Source: Mannheimia cairinae (lineage in GTDB: Bacteria > Pseudomonadota > Gammaproteobacteria > Enterobacterales > Pasteurellaceae). Taken from it: 64,000 bases of DNA. The notes under the pieces are model-generated. The model had not been told where the DNA came from and searched no databases. It was given only the letters and a program-made list of their open reading frames with translations. Location: positions 198,645 to 262,644 of the forward strand of contig NZ_JAQSJE010000002.1 in NCBI RefSeq assembly GCF_028649535.1, given 5' to 3'. Shown one piece after another: positions 20,222-29,280 of the stretch (positions within the stretch are counted from its first letter, which is position 1; each line of letters opens with the position of its first letter). The position numbers and the translations under genes are program-made.

Positions 20222-21226
20222 TTAGTCGGGTTGGAAAACGCTACCTTTTATCACTTCTCGTAACGTTCTCACGGTTAAATACGTAATAATAATGGTGCTG
20301 ATTGCCAGCATCACACCGCCGATAATGTGGTAATAACCAGCCATAGTTTCATTTGCCAAACGGCTCATTTCAAGGCTGGCAATGGTAAATGCCGTCAGTG
20401 GGAATGAGTAGCCCCAGGCTGAAAGGAAAAACGGTGTACTTAAAAATAATCGTACTTTTAAGGCTAAAAACAGCGTCCAGAACATCGCAAAGAAATACAG
20501 GATTTGTCCGAACGGGGCGAGTTCGCCAACCAATTTGGTGTAGCTGATAAAGCCGATTGCCGGTGGTGCAATCAATACAAACAGTGTCGGATTTAATTTT
20601 GTCGGTAACGGATCGGCAAAAAACATTCGATACAGCACGATAGTCAGCAACACGATCCAAAACAGAAAACCGATGCTGAAAAAGAACCAGTTCACATCGC
20701 TTGGGGCATAATGCACACCCACCACCGGCACGATAATATTGCCCACCACAGGAATAAACCACGCAGGGGTAATTTGCGGTAATTTAAACTGGGTTTTGAA
20801 AATCCAACGGTCGATGACAAAGAGGGTAAAACCTAAGTGCAAGACGATCCCTACTGTCCACAAACTTTGTGAAACTGTGACGGAAGCCGGCTTCCACGCC
20901 ACCGAGAGCAAGAGCAAACCGATTGAAATCGCCGTTAAAAAATTCATTTTGACCGGGTGTAAACTGTCTGCCTTTACCTGTTGTGGAAAGTGTAACCCTT
21001 TAAACAGATAAATCATTGTCAGGACTAGCCAAACCAAACTGGCGAGATAGCGTAAAGCGTCGCTAACAAGGCTTGGCAAGCCTAAGACTTCGTGTCCTTT
21101 ATACCAAGCGATCGTCAGCCCGGTCAGCCCCATCACACTGGCAAACAGTGCGACGGGAAAATTTGCCAATTTTTGACCGCTTGCCGGGCTTTCCGCCGTT
21201 TGTGGCGGATTTATTTCATTTAACAT
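20222..21226 (-). CDS. TDT/SLAC1-family transporter
   Basis: Inner-membrane protein of the tellurite-resistance/dicarboxylate (TDT, SLAC1-like) family. The 334 residues form about ten hydrophobic segments, beginning after a soluble N-terminus of about 25 residues with ANFPVALFASVMGLTGLTIA, the family start. Family members include TehA, plant SLAC1 anion channels and fungal sulfite exporters. In this operon, next to a sulfide:quinone oxidoreductase-like gene, export of sulfite or another sulfur anion is a reasonable inference but unproven. A USS (CAAGCGGTC on the minus strand, near 21176-21184) is embedded in the coding sequence. Confidence 0.82.
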   Translation of the reverse strand: MLNEINPPQTAESPASGQKLANFPVALFASVMGLTGLTIAWYKGHEVLGLPSLVSDALRYLASLVWLVLTMIYLFKGLHFPQQVKADSLHPVKMNFLTAISIGLLLLSVAWKPASVTVSQSLWTVGIVLHLGFTLFVIDRWIFKTQFKLPQITPAWFIPVVGNIIVPVVGVHYAPSDVNWFFFSIGFLFWIVLLTIVLYRMFFADPLPTKLNPTLFVLIAPPAIGFISYTKLVGELAPFGQILYFFAMFWTLFLALKVRLFLSTPFFLSAWGYSFPLTAFTIASLEMSRLANETMAGYYHIIGGVMLAISTIIITYLTVRTLREVIKGSVFQPD

Positions 21227-21240
21227 TGTGCCTTCTTAGC

Positions 21241-21588
21241 CTATTTGGCATCTCTAAATAGCCAGCCTTTTATGGTGTAAAACAGAATGGCGAAGCCGAA
21301 GAAATTGACCGCATAAGTGCCGAGTAGGGCAAAAGCATCAATAGGGGCACCGATGTCGGACAAACCGGATTGTGTCAGCCAAAACAGTACGCCGACCCCG
21401 ATAAATCCACCGATGAAGCCGACCACTTCCGCCTGCACTAACCTTTTGATATGGAGGCCTTTTTCTTTAACCAGTAACATAACTAGGGCAACGGTCAGAA
21501 TCACGGCTAAAACCAAGAGTGGGTAAAATGTCCACGCTAACATTTCTTGTACTACGGCAATGACCATTGTCAGTTCTAAACTATTCAT
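21241..21588 (-). CDS. Small three-helix membrane protein of the SQR operon
   Basis: I do not recognise the family. The start at 21588 is chosen for the AAGGAG site; an upstream in-frame Met is not supported. The 115 residues give three hydrophobic segments, about 7-40 (possibly two helices, MVIAVVQEMLAWTFYPLLVL), 50-72 (VVGFIGGFIGVGVLFWL) and 84-108 (FALLGTYAVNFFGFAILFY). No cysteines or histidines suited to metal or haem binding stand out. It is 10 bp from the SQR-like stop and 14 bp before the TDT gene, so it is part of that operon, perhaps as a membrane anchor or transport partner. Confidence 0.7.
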   Translation of the reverse strand: MNSLELTMVIAVVQEMLAWTFYPLLVLAVILTVALVMLLVKEKGLHIKRLVQAEVVGFIGGFIGVGVLFWLTQSGLSDIGAPIDAFALLGTYAVNFFGFAILFYTIKGWLFRDAK

Positions 21589-21598
21589 TTTGTGCTCC

Positions 21599-22942
21599 TT
21601 AGGCTTTACCACGCAACATACTCAGATAAGTCGGTTTTAACCCGATTGTTTCCAACAACCAGCTGGTCCACGAATCTTCTAGCGGGTGGATAATGCCGGG
21701 GAAGGACGGTTGCAAATTATTGTTGTAATCAAATTCCACCAACATTGCTCGTCCGACTTGGGTAATCAGAGGGCAAGAAGTGTAACCGTTGTAGATCATT
21801 TGGCTTTCTTTGCCTTGCAGTTCACAGATTAAATGATCAACGGCCACCGGTACTTGCCATTTAACGCTGGCGGCAGTTTTGCCTTTTGGCACGCCAGCAA
21901 TATCGCCGACCCCGAAGACATTCGGATAACGGACGTGGCGGAGAGTGCTTTTTGAGACTTCCATCCAGCCTTCGTCTTTCCATTGTCCGCTTTGCCACGC
22001 AAGAGGCGAATGACGCACCGCATCTGGGGCGACCTGTGGCGGAATCACGTTAATAAAATCATAAGGTAGTTCGACTTTGCCTTCGTTTTTGCTTTCAAAA
22101 ACCGCAATACGTTTGGCCGGATCAATCGCTTTAAGAATACGGTGGTAGTGATAATGGATACTGCGTGCTTCAAACATCATACGTACTTTTTCAGACACAA
22201 TCGGCACACTGAAAAACGAGCCATTGTTGCTGTTGTAACTAATATGCGATTTGGATAATGTACCACGACGGTGGAGATAATCTCTCACAATGAACGTATA
22301 TTTTAGCGGTGCTCCAGAACATTTCATTTCAGTGTTCGGACGCATCAGTACCGCATTTCCCCCTTTACGGCTGAATTCATCAAGCAGTTTCCACGTTTTT
22401 TCCGCCCCGACCGGGCTATGGTAAATACTGCCCAGACCATTGGTCCCGATTAAGTTGGTATCCATTCCTTCAATGGCACTGTAATCCAGTTTTAAACCGG
22501 TGGTAACGAATAGATAGTCGTAACGTAGCGTTTCGCCGTTGGATAACTGGACTTGATTGGCATCAGGATCGAATGTCTCCACTTTTGCCTCGATCCATTT
22601 TACCCAAGACGGCAGATAATTAGCGGTATCGGATACCGAATAATCGGCCGATTTTAATCCGGCGGCAATCAGTGTAAAGCCCGGTTGGTAAATATGTTTT
22701 TTATTCGGTTCGGTAATAATGATTTCGGCTTTATCGTCTAAACGTTCAGCAAGACGAGAAGCGGTTGCCAGCCCTGCTGCTCCACCGCCGGCAATCACGA
22801 TTTTGACCGAGGCAGACACTTTCGGCTCGGCTTGGGCAGATTTTGGCAAAAACAGACCGCTTGCAGAGGCGGTTAAGCCTAATGTACTGCCCTGTAAAAA
22901 CAGACGACGAGTGCGGTCGATATTGTGCATATTGTCAGACAT
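21599..22942 (-). CDS. Sulfide:quinone oxidoreductase-like flavoprotein with Tat signal
   Basis: FAD enzyme of the SQR family, expected to oxidise sulfide to persulfide or polysulfide and pass electrons to quinone. The 447 residues begin with a twin-arginine signal (TRRLFLQG, Arg12-Arg13, hydrophobic to about 33, AQA end), so it is probably exported folded. FAD loop IVIAGGGAAGLATASRL (about 49-65), second FAD motif VFGVGDIAG (about 342-350). The redox cysteines are in MKCSGAPLK (Cys208) and GYTSCPLIT (Cys390), the pattern of mitochondrial-type SQR. The partner genes (DUF2892, TDT, AhpD-like, SqrR-like repressor) agree. GC-richer than the flanks, with a USS near 22855. Confidence 0.86.
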   Translation of the reverse strand: MSDNMHNIDRTRRLFLQGSTLGLTASASGLFLPKSAQAEPKVSASVKIVIAGGGAAGLATASRLAERLDDKAEIIITEPNKKHIYQPGFTLIAAGLKSADYSVSDTANYLPSWVKWIEAKVETFDPDANQVQLSNGETLRYDYLFVTTGLKLDYSAIEGMDTNLIGTNGLGSIYHSPVGAEKTWKLLDEFSRKGGNAVLMRPNTEMKCSGAPLKYTFIVRDYLHRRGTLSKSHISYNSNNGSFFSVPIVSEKVRMMFEARSIHYHYHRILKAIDPAKRIAVFESKNEGKVELPYDFINVIPPQVAPDAVRHSPLAWQSGQWKDEGWMEVSKSTLRHVRYPNVFGVGDIAGVPKGKTAASVKWQVPVAVDHLICELQGKESQMIYNGYTSCPLITQVGRAMLVEFDYNNNLQPSFPGIIHPLEDSWTSWLLETIGLKPTYLSMLRGKA

Positions 22943-22954
22943 AGTGCCTCCTTA

Positions 22955-23173
22955 TTATTCGGCTTTATTATTTCTTTTTAACGGACAGACTGAACAAGAC
23001 GTATCGATGCCAAGTAAGCTATATAGCCCACAACGGGAAAATAAACCGCTTAATAGCACGATCACACCTAAATAGCCCCAAGCACCGACTGTGCCGGTTA
23101 CCGCAAGGATCGTAAGTAATGCCCCGATCACAATGCGTAACATTTTGTCTATTCCACCTACATTTGCTTTCAT
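22955..23173 (-). CDS. DUF2892 (YgaP-type) inner-membrane protein
   Basis: Small membrane protein of the DUF2892 type found as the membrane tail of the YgaP rhodanese and as stand-alone genes in sulfur operons. The 72 residues start MKANVGGIDKMLRIVIGALL, with two membrane helices (about 11-27, 30-45). A Cys-rich tail follows, with Cys48 and a CxxC at Cys60-Cys63 (DTSCSVCPLK). The ribosome site is AAGGAGA. It is the first gene of the operon, directly opposite the SqrR-like repressor, so it is the likely primary target of control. Confidence 0.85.
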   Translation of the reverse strand: MKANVGGIDKMLRIVIGALLTILAVTGTVGAWGYLGVIVLLSGLFSRCGLYSLLGIDTSCSVCPLKRNNKAE

Positions 23174-23201
23174 AAAGGTCTCCTTATGTTTATTTTATTA
23201 A

Positions 23202-23219
23202 ATATCAATATATTGTTAT
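23202..23219. promoter_or_regulatory. Candidate operator for the ArsR/SqrR-like repressor
   Basis: A perfect 10-mer palindrome CAATATATTG (23206-23215), extending with one mismatch to about 18 bp, lies in the divergent gap between the DUF2892 gene and the repressor gene. Its position fits control of both directions. The gap is very AT-rich, so chance palindromes are common. Confidence 0.4.
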
Positions 23220-23327
23220 ATAATATTTTTTTTATATAATGTTTTTGTGATTGAAGTCTGTCAATTATTTTTTTAAAATAAAGGTAGATTTTTTTAGTTA
23301 TTAAATGGAAAACTGGTGGGAACCGAA

Positions 23328-23630
23328 ATGAATGAAATTTTTGAAAAGGCTGGGGAGGCAAGTAATTTTCTAAAACTATTAGCTAATCCAAATCGATTAG
23401 CTATTTTATGTTGCTTACTGGAAAAAGAATGTAATGTTAGCGAATTATGTCAAGCGATTGGCATACCCCAGGCGGCAACTTCCAATCAATTAGCAATATT
23501 GAGAGAGGCGGGAGTTATTGTGGCAGAAGTAAAACATCGGGAGCGAGTTTATAGGATAGTTGATGATAAAGCAGAAGCAATTTTAAAGGTACTGCATCAG
23601 TTTTATTGTGAAGTACCTATGAAAAAATAA
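23328..23630 (+). CDS. ArsR-family repressor of the SqrR/BigR persulfide-sensing type
   Basis: Winged-helix transcriptional repressor. The ATG at 23328 gives 100 residues; an in-frame GTG at 23316 would add four. The recognition helix region is NVSELCQAIGIPQAATSNQLAILREAGVI. Two cysteines, Cys28 in ILCCLLE and Cys94 in QFYCEVP, are 66 residues apart, the same spacing as the sensing pair Cys41/Cys107 of Rhodobacter SqrR (from memory). This argues for persulfide sensing through an intramolecular polysulfide bridge. It is divergent from the SQR-like operon, the usual arrangement for a regulator and its target. Confidence 0.83.
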   Translation: MNEIFEKAGEASNFLKLLANPNRLAILCCLLEKECNVSELCQAIGIPQAATSNQLAILREAGVIVAEVKHRERVYRIVDDKAEAILKVLHQFYCEVPMKK

Positions 23631-23772
23631 GATATTCTGATAGATAGCCTTATTTATATTAACTTTTTAACAGATTATTTACGAGTATAAGCGTGATTAA
23701 AATGTGATTTAAAATTGCTAGGTTCAGTATAAATGAACAATTTTAATAAGTTTTATTTAGTAATTTATCTTT

Positions 23773-24396
23773 TTATTTATTTTGATGGCATTTCTCATAA
23801 AGTGGCAATAAATCTCGAATGGTTTGATAGATAAATTCCACCGCATCAACCCTATCTAGATCAGCTTTTTCGACATTACGTCCGATACACCAAAAATCCT
23901 CTTCATCGCTTAATATAATTTTGTTAATTGGAAGATCTTTTACTTTTTGGAAATCGGCATATTCACTTTCTTTCCCATTCCAAATCTCAAATTCCTGAAA
24001 AGTGTTTGGATCTAAATTTTCCAACCATTGATTATATTGTTGCACATTGATCTGCGAACGATCTGCCCGATAACAGTGCCAATCTAAGCAAACCTGTAAA
24101 CGGCGACGGTTTAAAATAACTGAAAGAATAGCAGCGGAATTTTTATTAAATTCATATTTATAATAAGCAAAAAAATGTGCCCGAACCTGCCAGCCATTAC
24201 ACCAACGTTCAATATGAGGTTCTGCAAAAGGCTGCCCAAGCTGACGAGAAACTTCCAAATTCAGCTTTTTCCAAATTTCCCACTGCTTTTTATAATCTGC
24301 CTTAATACGAGGAATTTCCTCAGGACAATATTTTTTTAACTGCGAAAACTGAAAAAACGGAATATTAAATAAATCACAAGAGCTTGAGTTAAGCAT
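23773..24396 (-). CDS. Hypothetical protein, 207 residues
   Basis: I cannot assign a family. The protein is soluble, with no signal peptide or membrane helix. It is rich in Trp, Tyr and Cys (seven Trp) and has a charged N-terminal helix (about 25-50, EEIPRIKADYKKQWEIWKKL), a central beta-like part (RRRLQVCLDWHCYRADRS, about 98-115) and a helical C-terminus. It has an aromatic core like proteins conserved in Pasteurellaceae without known function. Normal AT-rich codon use. It stands alone, with no terminator recognised downstream and a 37-bp dispersed repeat upstream. Confidence 0.7.
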   Translation of the reverse strand: MLNSSSCDLFNIPFFQFSQLKKYCPEEIPRIKADYKKQWEIWKKLNLEVSRQLGQPFAEPHIERWCNGWQVRAHFFAYYKYEFNKNSAAILSVILNRRRLQVCLDWHCYRADRSQINVQQYNQWLENLDPNTFQEFEIWNGKESEYADFQKVKDLPINKIILSDEEDFWCIGRNVEKADLDRVDAVEFIYQTIRDLLPLYEKCHQNK

Positions 24397-24445
24397 AGCT
24401 TTCCTTACATTTGATATAGGCTGAAGGTAGAATGTTGTGTGCTTT

Positions 24446-24482
24446 CAAATCTCCCCCAGCCCCTCTTTTCTAAAGAGGGGAG
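24446..24482. repeat. Dispersed 37-bp palindromic repeat, copy 1
   Basis: The segment contains the hairpin CCCCTCTTTTCTAAAGAGGGG and is the exact reverse complement of the 37 bp at 27441-27477. It lies in the gap upstream of the hypothetical gene and downstream of the XRE regulator. Confidence 0.85.
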
Positions 24483-24542
24483 CAGAAACATTCAAATACA
24501 ATACGCAAACCGAAGAGTCGTTTTAAGGAAGATTTTATATAG

Positions 24543-24600
24543 ACAAGCGGTTATTTTTCTTTAGAATTTTGCAAATTCTTATTAAAAAATAACCGCTTGT
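24543..24600. terminator. Inverted USS pair downstream of the XRE regulator
   Basis: ACAAGCGGT (24543-24551) and ACCGCTTGT (24592-24600), with arms extending into TTATTTTT/AAAAAATAA. Nearly identical over 58 bp to the pair at 26173-26230. Probable terminator of the minus-strand regulator that ends at 24610. Confidence 0.7.
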
Positions 24601-24609
24601 AGATGTTTC

Positions 24610-24996
24610 TTATTTACTTTCTAATAATGTAATGATCTTTTTTAGTGATTGAATCTCTTGATCTTTCTGAGTTAGTAGTTCGTCTTTGTGAATAAGGGAT
24701 AATTTTAGTTTTTCAATCTCAATAGTTACTGCATCAGTACTGCTATAGTAATTTAAAGAGTTATTGTCACAATTTTCATTCATATAGAAAAATAACCCTT
24801 TCTCAGAATCTACCAAATCAGACAAATTCATATTAAAAATTTGAGCAATCTGCACGAGCTTATCGTAATGTAACTTTGTTTCACCTCGCTCAATTTTTGC
24901 ATAGCCACTTAGTGACATATTCATCTTACTCGCCATTTCTTCCTGCGACCATTGGCGGATTTCTCGCATTAAGCGGATTTTATCGTGCATTCCCAT
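24610..24996 (-). CDS. XRE-family HTH regulator with C-terminal coiled coil
   Basis: Cro/CI-type DNA-binding domain (about 6-64: MREIRQWSQEEMASKMNMSL, SGYAKIERGETKL), then a linker and a predicted coiled coil (about 90-128, EIEKLKLSLIHKDELLTQKD) that could dimerise it. The 128 residues match short XRE regulators in Pasteurellaceae. The start has a GAGGAAA site 8 nt upstream. No partner toxin is adjacent, so it is probably a stand-alone regulator. Targets unknown. It is divergent from the Opa-like gene, which it might control. Confidence 0.82.
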   Translation of the reverse strand: MGMHDKIRLMREIRQWSQEEMASKMNMSLSGYAKIERGETKLHYDKLVQIAQIFNMNLSDLVDSEKGLFFYMNENCDNNSLNYYSSTDAVTIEIEKLKLSLIHKDELLTQKDQEIQSLKKIITLLESK

Positions 24997-25151
24997 TGAT
25001 TTATTTCCTCATAAATTGAGTAATTTTAACTACAAATTAGGTGGTTATTTGTCTGGTTTGGTTCTGGTTAAAAATAACTCTTTTTCTTAGAATTTATTTG
25101 CATTCATTAATGCAATTAACGTTATTTTCACACATTTATAGGGACTTATCT

Positions 25152-25703
25152 ATGAAAAAATTATTAATCGCTACATTAGTTTCAACTTTTGCATTATCAG
25201 CTCAAGCACAGTGGTATGTTCAGGGCGATCTTGGCTATTCTAAAATCGCGGATGATTCAGATTTAATTGATGATTCTGTTTTTACGCAACGTATTAGTGT
25301 AGGTTATGATTTTGGTGGGTACCGTATTGCTGCAGATTATACTAATTTAGGTAAAACTAAAAATGATGTTTCATATTATTCAAATTTTGAAATATCTACA
25401 AAAGTAAAATCTTTAGGTATTTCAGCTATTTACGATTTCAAAAATAATTCAGATTTTACTCCTTATTTAGGTGCTAGATTAGCCTATAATAAAGTAGATA
25501 TTAGTGTATCAGGAGCTAGTTATCGTTATTATAGTAATATTTCAGTAAGCGAAAGTGCTTCTCGTGTTGGTGCAGGTGTATTAGGAGGAGTTCAATATAA
25601 ATTAACTGATAATCTTAAGCTTAATTTAGGTGCTGAATATAATCGCTTAGCCTCTGATTTTGCTCAAGTTGGTGTAAATGCTGGTTTACGTTATAACTTC
25701 TAG
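25152..25703 (+). CDS. Opacity-family outer-membrane beta-barrel protein
   Basis: Eight-stranded barrel of the Opa/OmpA-like kind. The start at 25152 is preferred because it gives a clean signal peptide (MKKLLIATLVSTFALSAQA, cleavage after about residue 19). A longer in-frame reading from 25041 adds 37 unlikely residues. The mature protein of about 164 residues alternates polar and aromatic positions, with GYDFGGYRIAADY, YLGARLAYNKVD, GVQYKLTDNLKLNLGAEY and the C-terminal aromatic signal LRYNF. It lies 17 bp before a lipoprotein gene in the same direction. Role probably adhesion or membrane integrity; not specific. Confidence 0.85.
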   Translation: MKKLLIATLVSTFALSAQAQWYVQGDLGYSKIADDSDLIDDSVFTQRISVGYDFGGYRIAADYTNLGKTKNDVSYYSNFEISTKVKSLGISAIYDFKNNSDFTPYLGARLAYNKVDISVSGASYRYYSNISVSESASRVGAGVLGGVQYKLTDNLKLNLGAEYNRLASDFAQVGVNAGLRYNF

Positions 25704-25719
25704 TTTGTGAACGCTAGTA

Positions 25720-26169
25720 ATGAGAAAATTACTTCCAAAAGCAAGTTTACTTGGTCTTATTCTACTTTTAAATGCTTGTGCTACAGTGCCAATGGCTTCC
25801 AAAGGAGAAAGTGATAAGGCAAAAGAATTTACTACACCAGGTAAAGCTCAATCAGGTCTTTATATTTACCGTGATTCTTTTATGGGGCAGGCTCTTAAAA
25901 AGAATATTTATGTTGATGATAAATTTATCGGTGAATCAGCCCCTGATGTTTTCTTTTACAAAAAAGTAAAGGCGGGAAAACATAAGGTTTCAACGGAATC
26001 TGAATTTGGTAATAATGATTTAAACATTACTACTGAGGGCGGAAAAAACTATTTTATTCGTCAATATATTCGAATGGGAGTTTTCGTTGGGCAAGCTGGT
26101 TTAGAGCTGAAATCTGAAGAAGAGGGCAAAAAAGCTGTTTCTAAGCTAGAAATGGCGATTAGCCATTAA
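25720..26169 (+). CDS. DUF2846-type lipoprotein
   Basis: The 149 residues have a signal sequence and lipobox (ILLLNAC, Cys about 20) and a small beta domain with GLYIYRDSFMGQALKKNIYVDD and GKNYFIRQYIRMGVFVGQAGLELKSEEEG, the DUF2846 pattern. Periplasmic lipoprotein of unknown function. It follows the Opa-like gene by 17 bp, so the two are probably cotranscribed, and ends in front of a USS hairpin shared with convergent obgE. Confidence 0.8.
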   Translation: MRKLLPKASLLGLILLLNACATVPMASKGESDKAKEFTTPGKAQSGLYIYRDSFMGQALKKNIYVDDKFIGESAPDVFFYKKVKAGKHKVSTESEFGNNDLNITTEGGKNYFIRQYIRMGVFVGQAGLELKSEEEGKKAVSKLEMAISH

Positions 26170-26172
26170 CAA

Positions 26173-26230
26173 ACAAGCGGTTATTTTTGTTCAGAATTTT
26201 GCAAATTCTTACTAAAAAATAACCGCTTGT
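26173..26230. terminator. Inverted USS pair between the DUF2846 lipoprotein gene and obgE
   Basis: ACAAGCGGT (26173-26181) and ACCGCTTGT (26222-26230) with T/A-rich arms. It sits in the short gap between convergent genes and can end both transcripts. Confidence 0.75.
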
Positions 26231-26240
26231 AGTTTATGAA

Positions 26241-27437
<1,197 letters not shown>

Positions 27438-27440
27438 TTA

Positions 27441-27477
27441 CTCCCCTCTTTAGAAAAGAGGGGCTGGGGGAGATTTG
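27441..27477. repeat. Dispersed 37-bp palindromic repeat, copy 2
   Basis: Exact reverse complement of 24446-24482. The internal hairpin is CCCCTCTTTAGAAAAGAGGGG. It lies in the obgE-argS gap, with a partial third motif (CTCCCCTTTATAAGAG) about 20 bp beyond it. Confidence 0.85.
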
Positions 27478-27518
27478 ATTAAGTATTTTCTGACCTCCCC
27501 TTTATAAGAGAGATGTTG

Positions 27519-29246
27519 TTACATTTTCTCTACTGTTTTAATACCTAATAAATCTAAACCTTGTTTTAAGGTTTTAGCCGTTAAAGCGGCTAATGCTAAA
27601 CGACTGTTTTTTACGTTTTCTTCGGCATTTAGAATTGGGCAAGCCTCGTAGAAACTTGAGAATTCGCCGGCTAATTCATATAAGTATTGGCATAAAATAT
27701 GCGGCATTCCGTCTTTCGCTACACCATTTAATGCTTCTTCAAACTGCAATAATTTAACCGCTAGCGAACGTTCTTTTGGCTCGTTTAATTGAATACTTGA
27801 AGTCAGGCTTTCTGCATCAATATTGGCACGGGCGAAGATTGAACAAATACGAGTGTAGGCATATTGCATATATGGAGCGGTATTACCCTCAAATGTCAGC
27901 ATATTATCCCAGTCGAACACGTAGTCGGTGGTACGGTTTTTCGATAAGTCAGAATATTTTACCGAGCCAATCGCAACTGCCTCTACCACGGCAGCTTTTT
28001 CATCTGTTGTTAAATCGGTTGAACGTTCTGAAATCAGTTTATCTGCACGCTCTACCGCTTCATCTAATAAATCTTTTAATTTTATCGTGCCACCAGTACG
28101 GGTTTTAAATGGCTTGCCGTCTTTGCCTAACATCATTCCAAAGAATGGGTGTTCAAGGCTGAACGAATCTGGCACGTAGCCTGCTTTACGAGTAATCAGC
28201 CACGCTTGTTGCATATGTTGTGCTTGGCGAGAGTCTGAGAACACTAAGGCACGGTCTGCTTTTAGCGTTTCATAACGGTATTTCGCTGCTGCCACGTCGG
28301 TGGTGGTGTAGAGGAAACCACCATCTTTTTTCTGAACGATAACGCCCATTGGATCGCCGTCTTTGTTTTTAAATTCCTCTAAAAAGACGACTAAGGCTCC
28401 ATCATCTTCCACCGCTAAGCCTTTTGCTTTTAAGTCTGCCACAATTTCAGGCAACATTGGGTTGTAAAGGCTTTCGCCCATTACATCTTTTTCCGTTAAG
28501 GTGACGTTTAAGCGATTATAATTTTCTTGGTTGTGGTGCATCGTAATATCGACAAGCTTTTTCCACATCGTACGGCAATATTCATCGCCACCCTGTAATT
28601 TCACAACGTAGTTTCGGGCTTTTTCGGCAAAGGCTTCGTCTGAATCGTAGTTTTCTTTTGCTGCACGGTAGAAGGCTTCTAAATCGCTAAGCTCCATTTC
28701 GCTGGCATTTTCGTTTTCCATTTTTTCAAGGTAAGCAATTAGCATACCGAATTGGGTTCCCCAATCGCCGACGTGGTTGGCACGAATAACCTTGTTGCCT
28801 AAAAATTCAAGGGTGCGAACTACTGCATCGCCAATAATGGTTGAACGTAAATGCCCTACGTGCATCTCTTTTGCTACGTTTGGCGAAGAGTAGTCGATCA
28901 CAATAGTCTGCGGATTTGTAGTTTTTATGCCAAAATTGACCACTTGTAGAATGCTACTTGCGTTAGTCGCCAACCATTCTTGGTTTAAGAAAATATTGAT
29001 AAACCCCGGGCCTGCAATTTCTAATTTTTCAGCAATGCCTTCTAAATTTACGTTATCTAAGATTTTCTGTGCAAACTCACGTGGGTTCATTCCTAATTTT
29101 TTGGCTGCCCCCATAGCACCGTTGGCTTGGTAATCCCCAAATTCGGGCTTTCCAGATTGACGCACTAATGGCTCAACATTCACATCTGCACCTGCCGCAA
29201 TCATTGCCTGTTTAATTTTATCTGCTAAAATTTGTTGAATATTCAC
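27519..29246 (-). CDS. argS: Arginyl-tRNA synthetase
   Basis: Class I synthetase charging tRNA-Arg. The 575 residues have the N-terminal Add1 domain, the HIGH-type signature [21 protein letters not shown] (about 121-141), a KMSKS region replaced by the ArgRS form [18 protein letters not shown], and the C-terminal anticodon-binding helices. Length close to E. coli (577). It is divergent from the yecM-like gene with only a 34-bp gap. Confidence 0.97.
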   Translation of the reverse strand: MNIQQILADKIKQAMIAAGADVNVEPLVRQSGKPEFGDYQANGAMGAAKKLGMNPREFAQKILDNVNLEGIAEKLEIAGPGFINIFLNQEWLATNASSILQVVNFGIKTTNPQTIVIDYSSPNVAKEMHVGHLRSTIIGDAVVRTLEFLGNKVIRANHVGDWGTQFGMLIAYLEKMENENASEMELSDLEAFYRAAKENYDSDEAFAEKARNYVVKLQGGDEYCRTMWKKLVDITMHHNQENYNRLNVTLTEKDVMGESLYNPMLPEIVADLKAKGLAVEDDGALVVFLEEFKNKDGDPMGVIVQKKDGGFLYTTTDVAAAKYRYETLKADRALVFSDSRQAQHMQQAWLITRKAGYVPDSFSLEHPFFGMMLGKDGKPFKTRTGGTIKLKDLLDEAVERADKLISERSTDLTTDEKAAVVEAVAIGSVKYSDLSKNRTTDYVFDWDNMLTFEGNTAPYMQYAYTRICSIFARANIDAESLTSSIQLNEPKERSLAVKLLQFEEALNGVAKDGMPHILCQYLYELAGEFSSFYEACPILNAEENVKNSRLALAALTAKTLKQGLDLLGIKTVEKM

Positions 29247-29280
29247 TATATCTAACCTATTAAATTTGACTCACAAAAAA

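Noticed and set aside
23316-23327. GTG start for the ArsR-type regulator
   Set aside because: It adds only four residues; the ATG at 23328 fits family starts better, though the choice is not certain.
25041-25151. Upstream start of the Opa-like protein
   Set aside because: The later Met starts a standard signal peptide.
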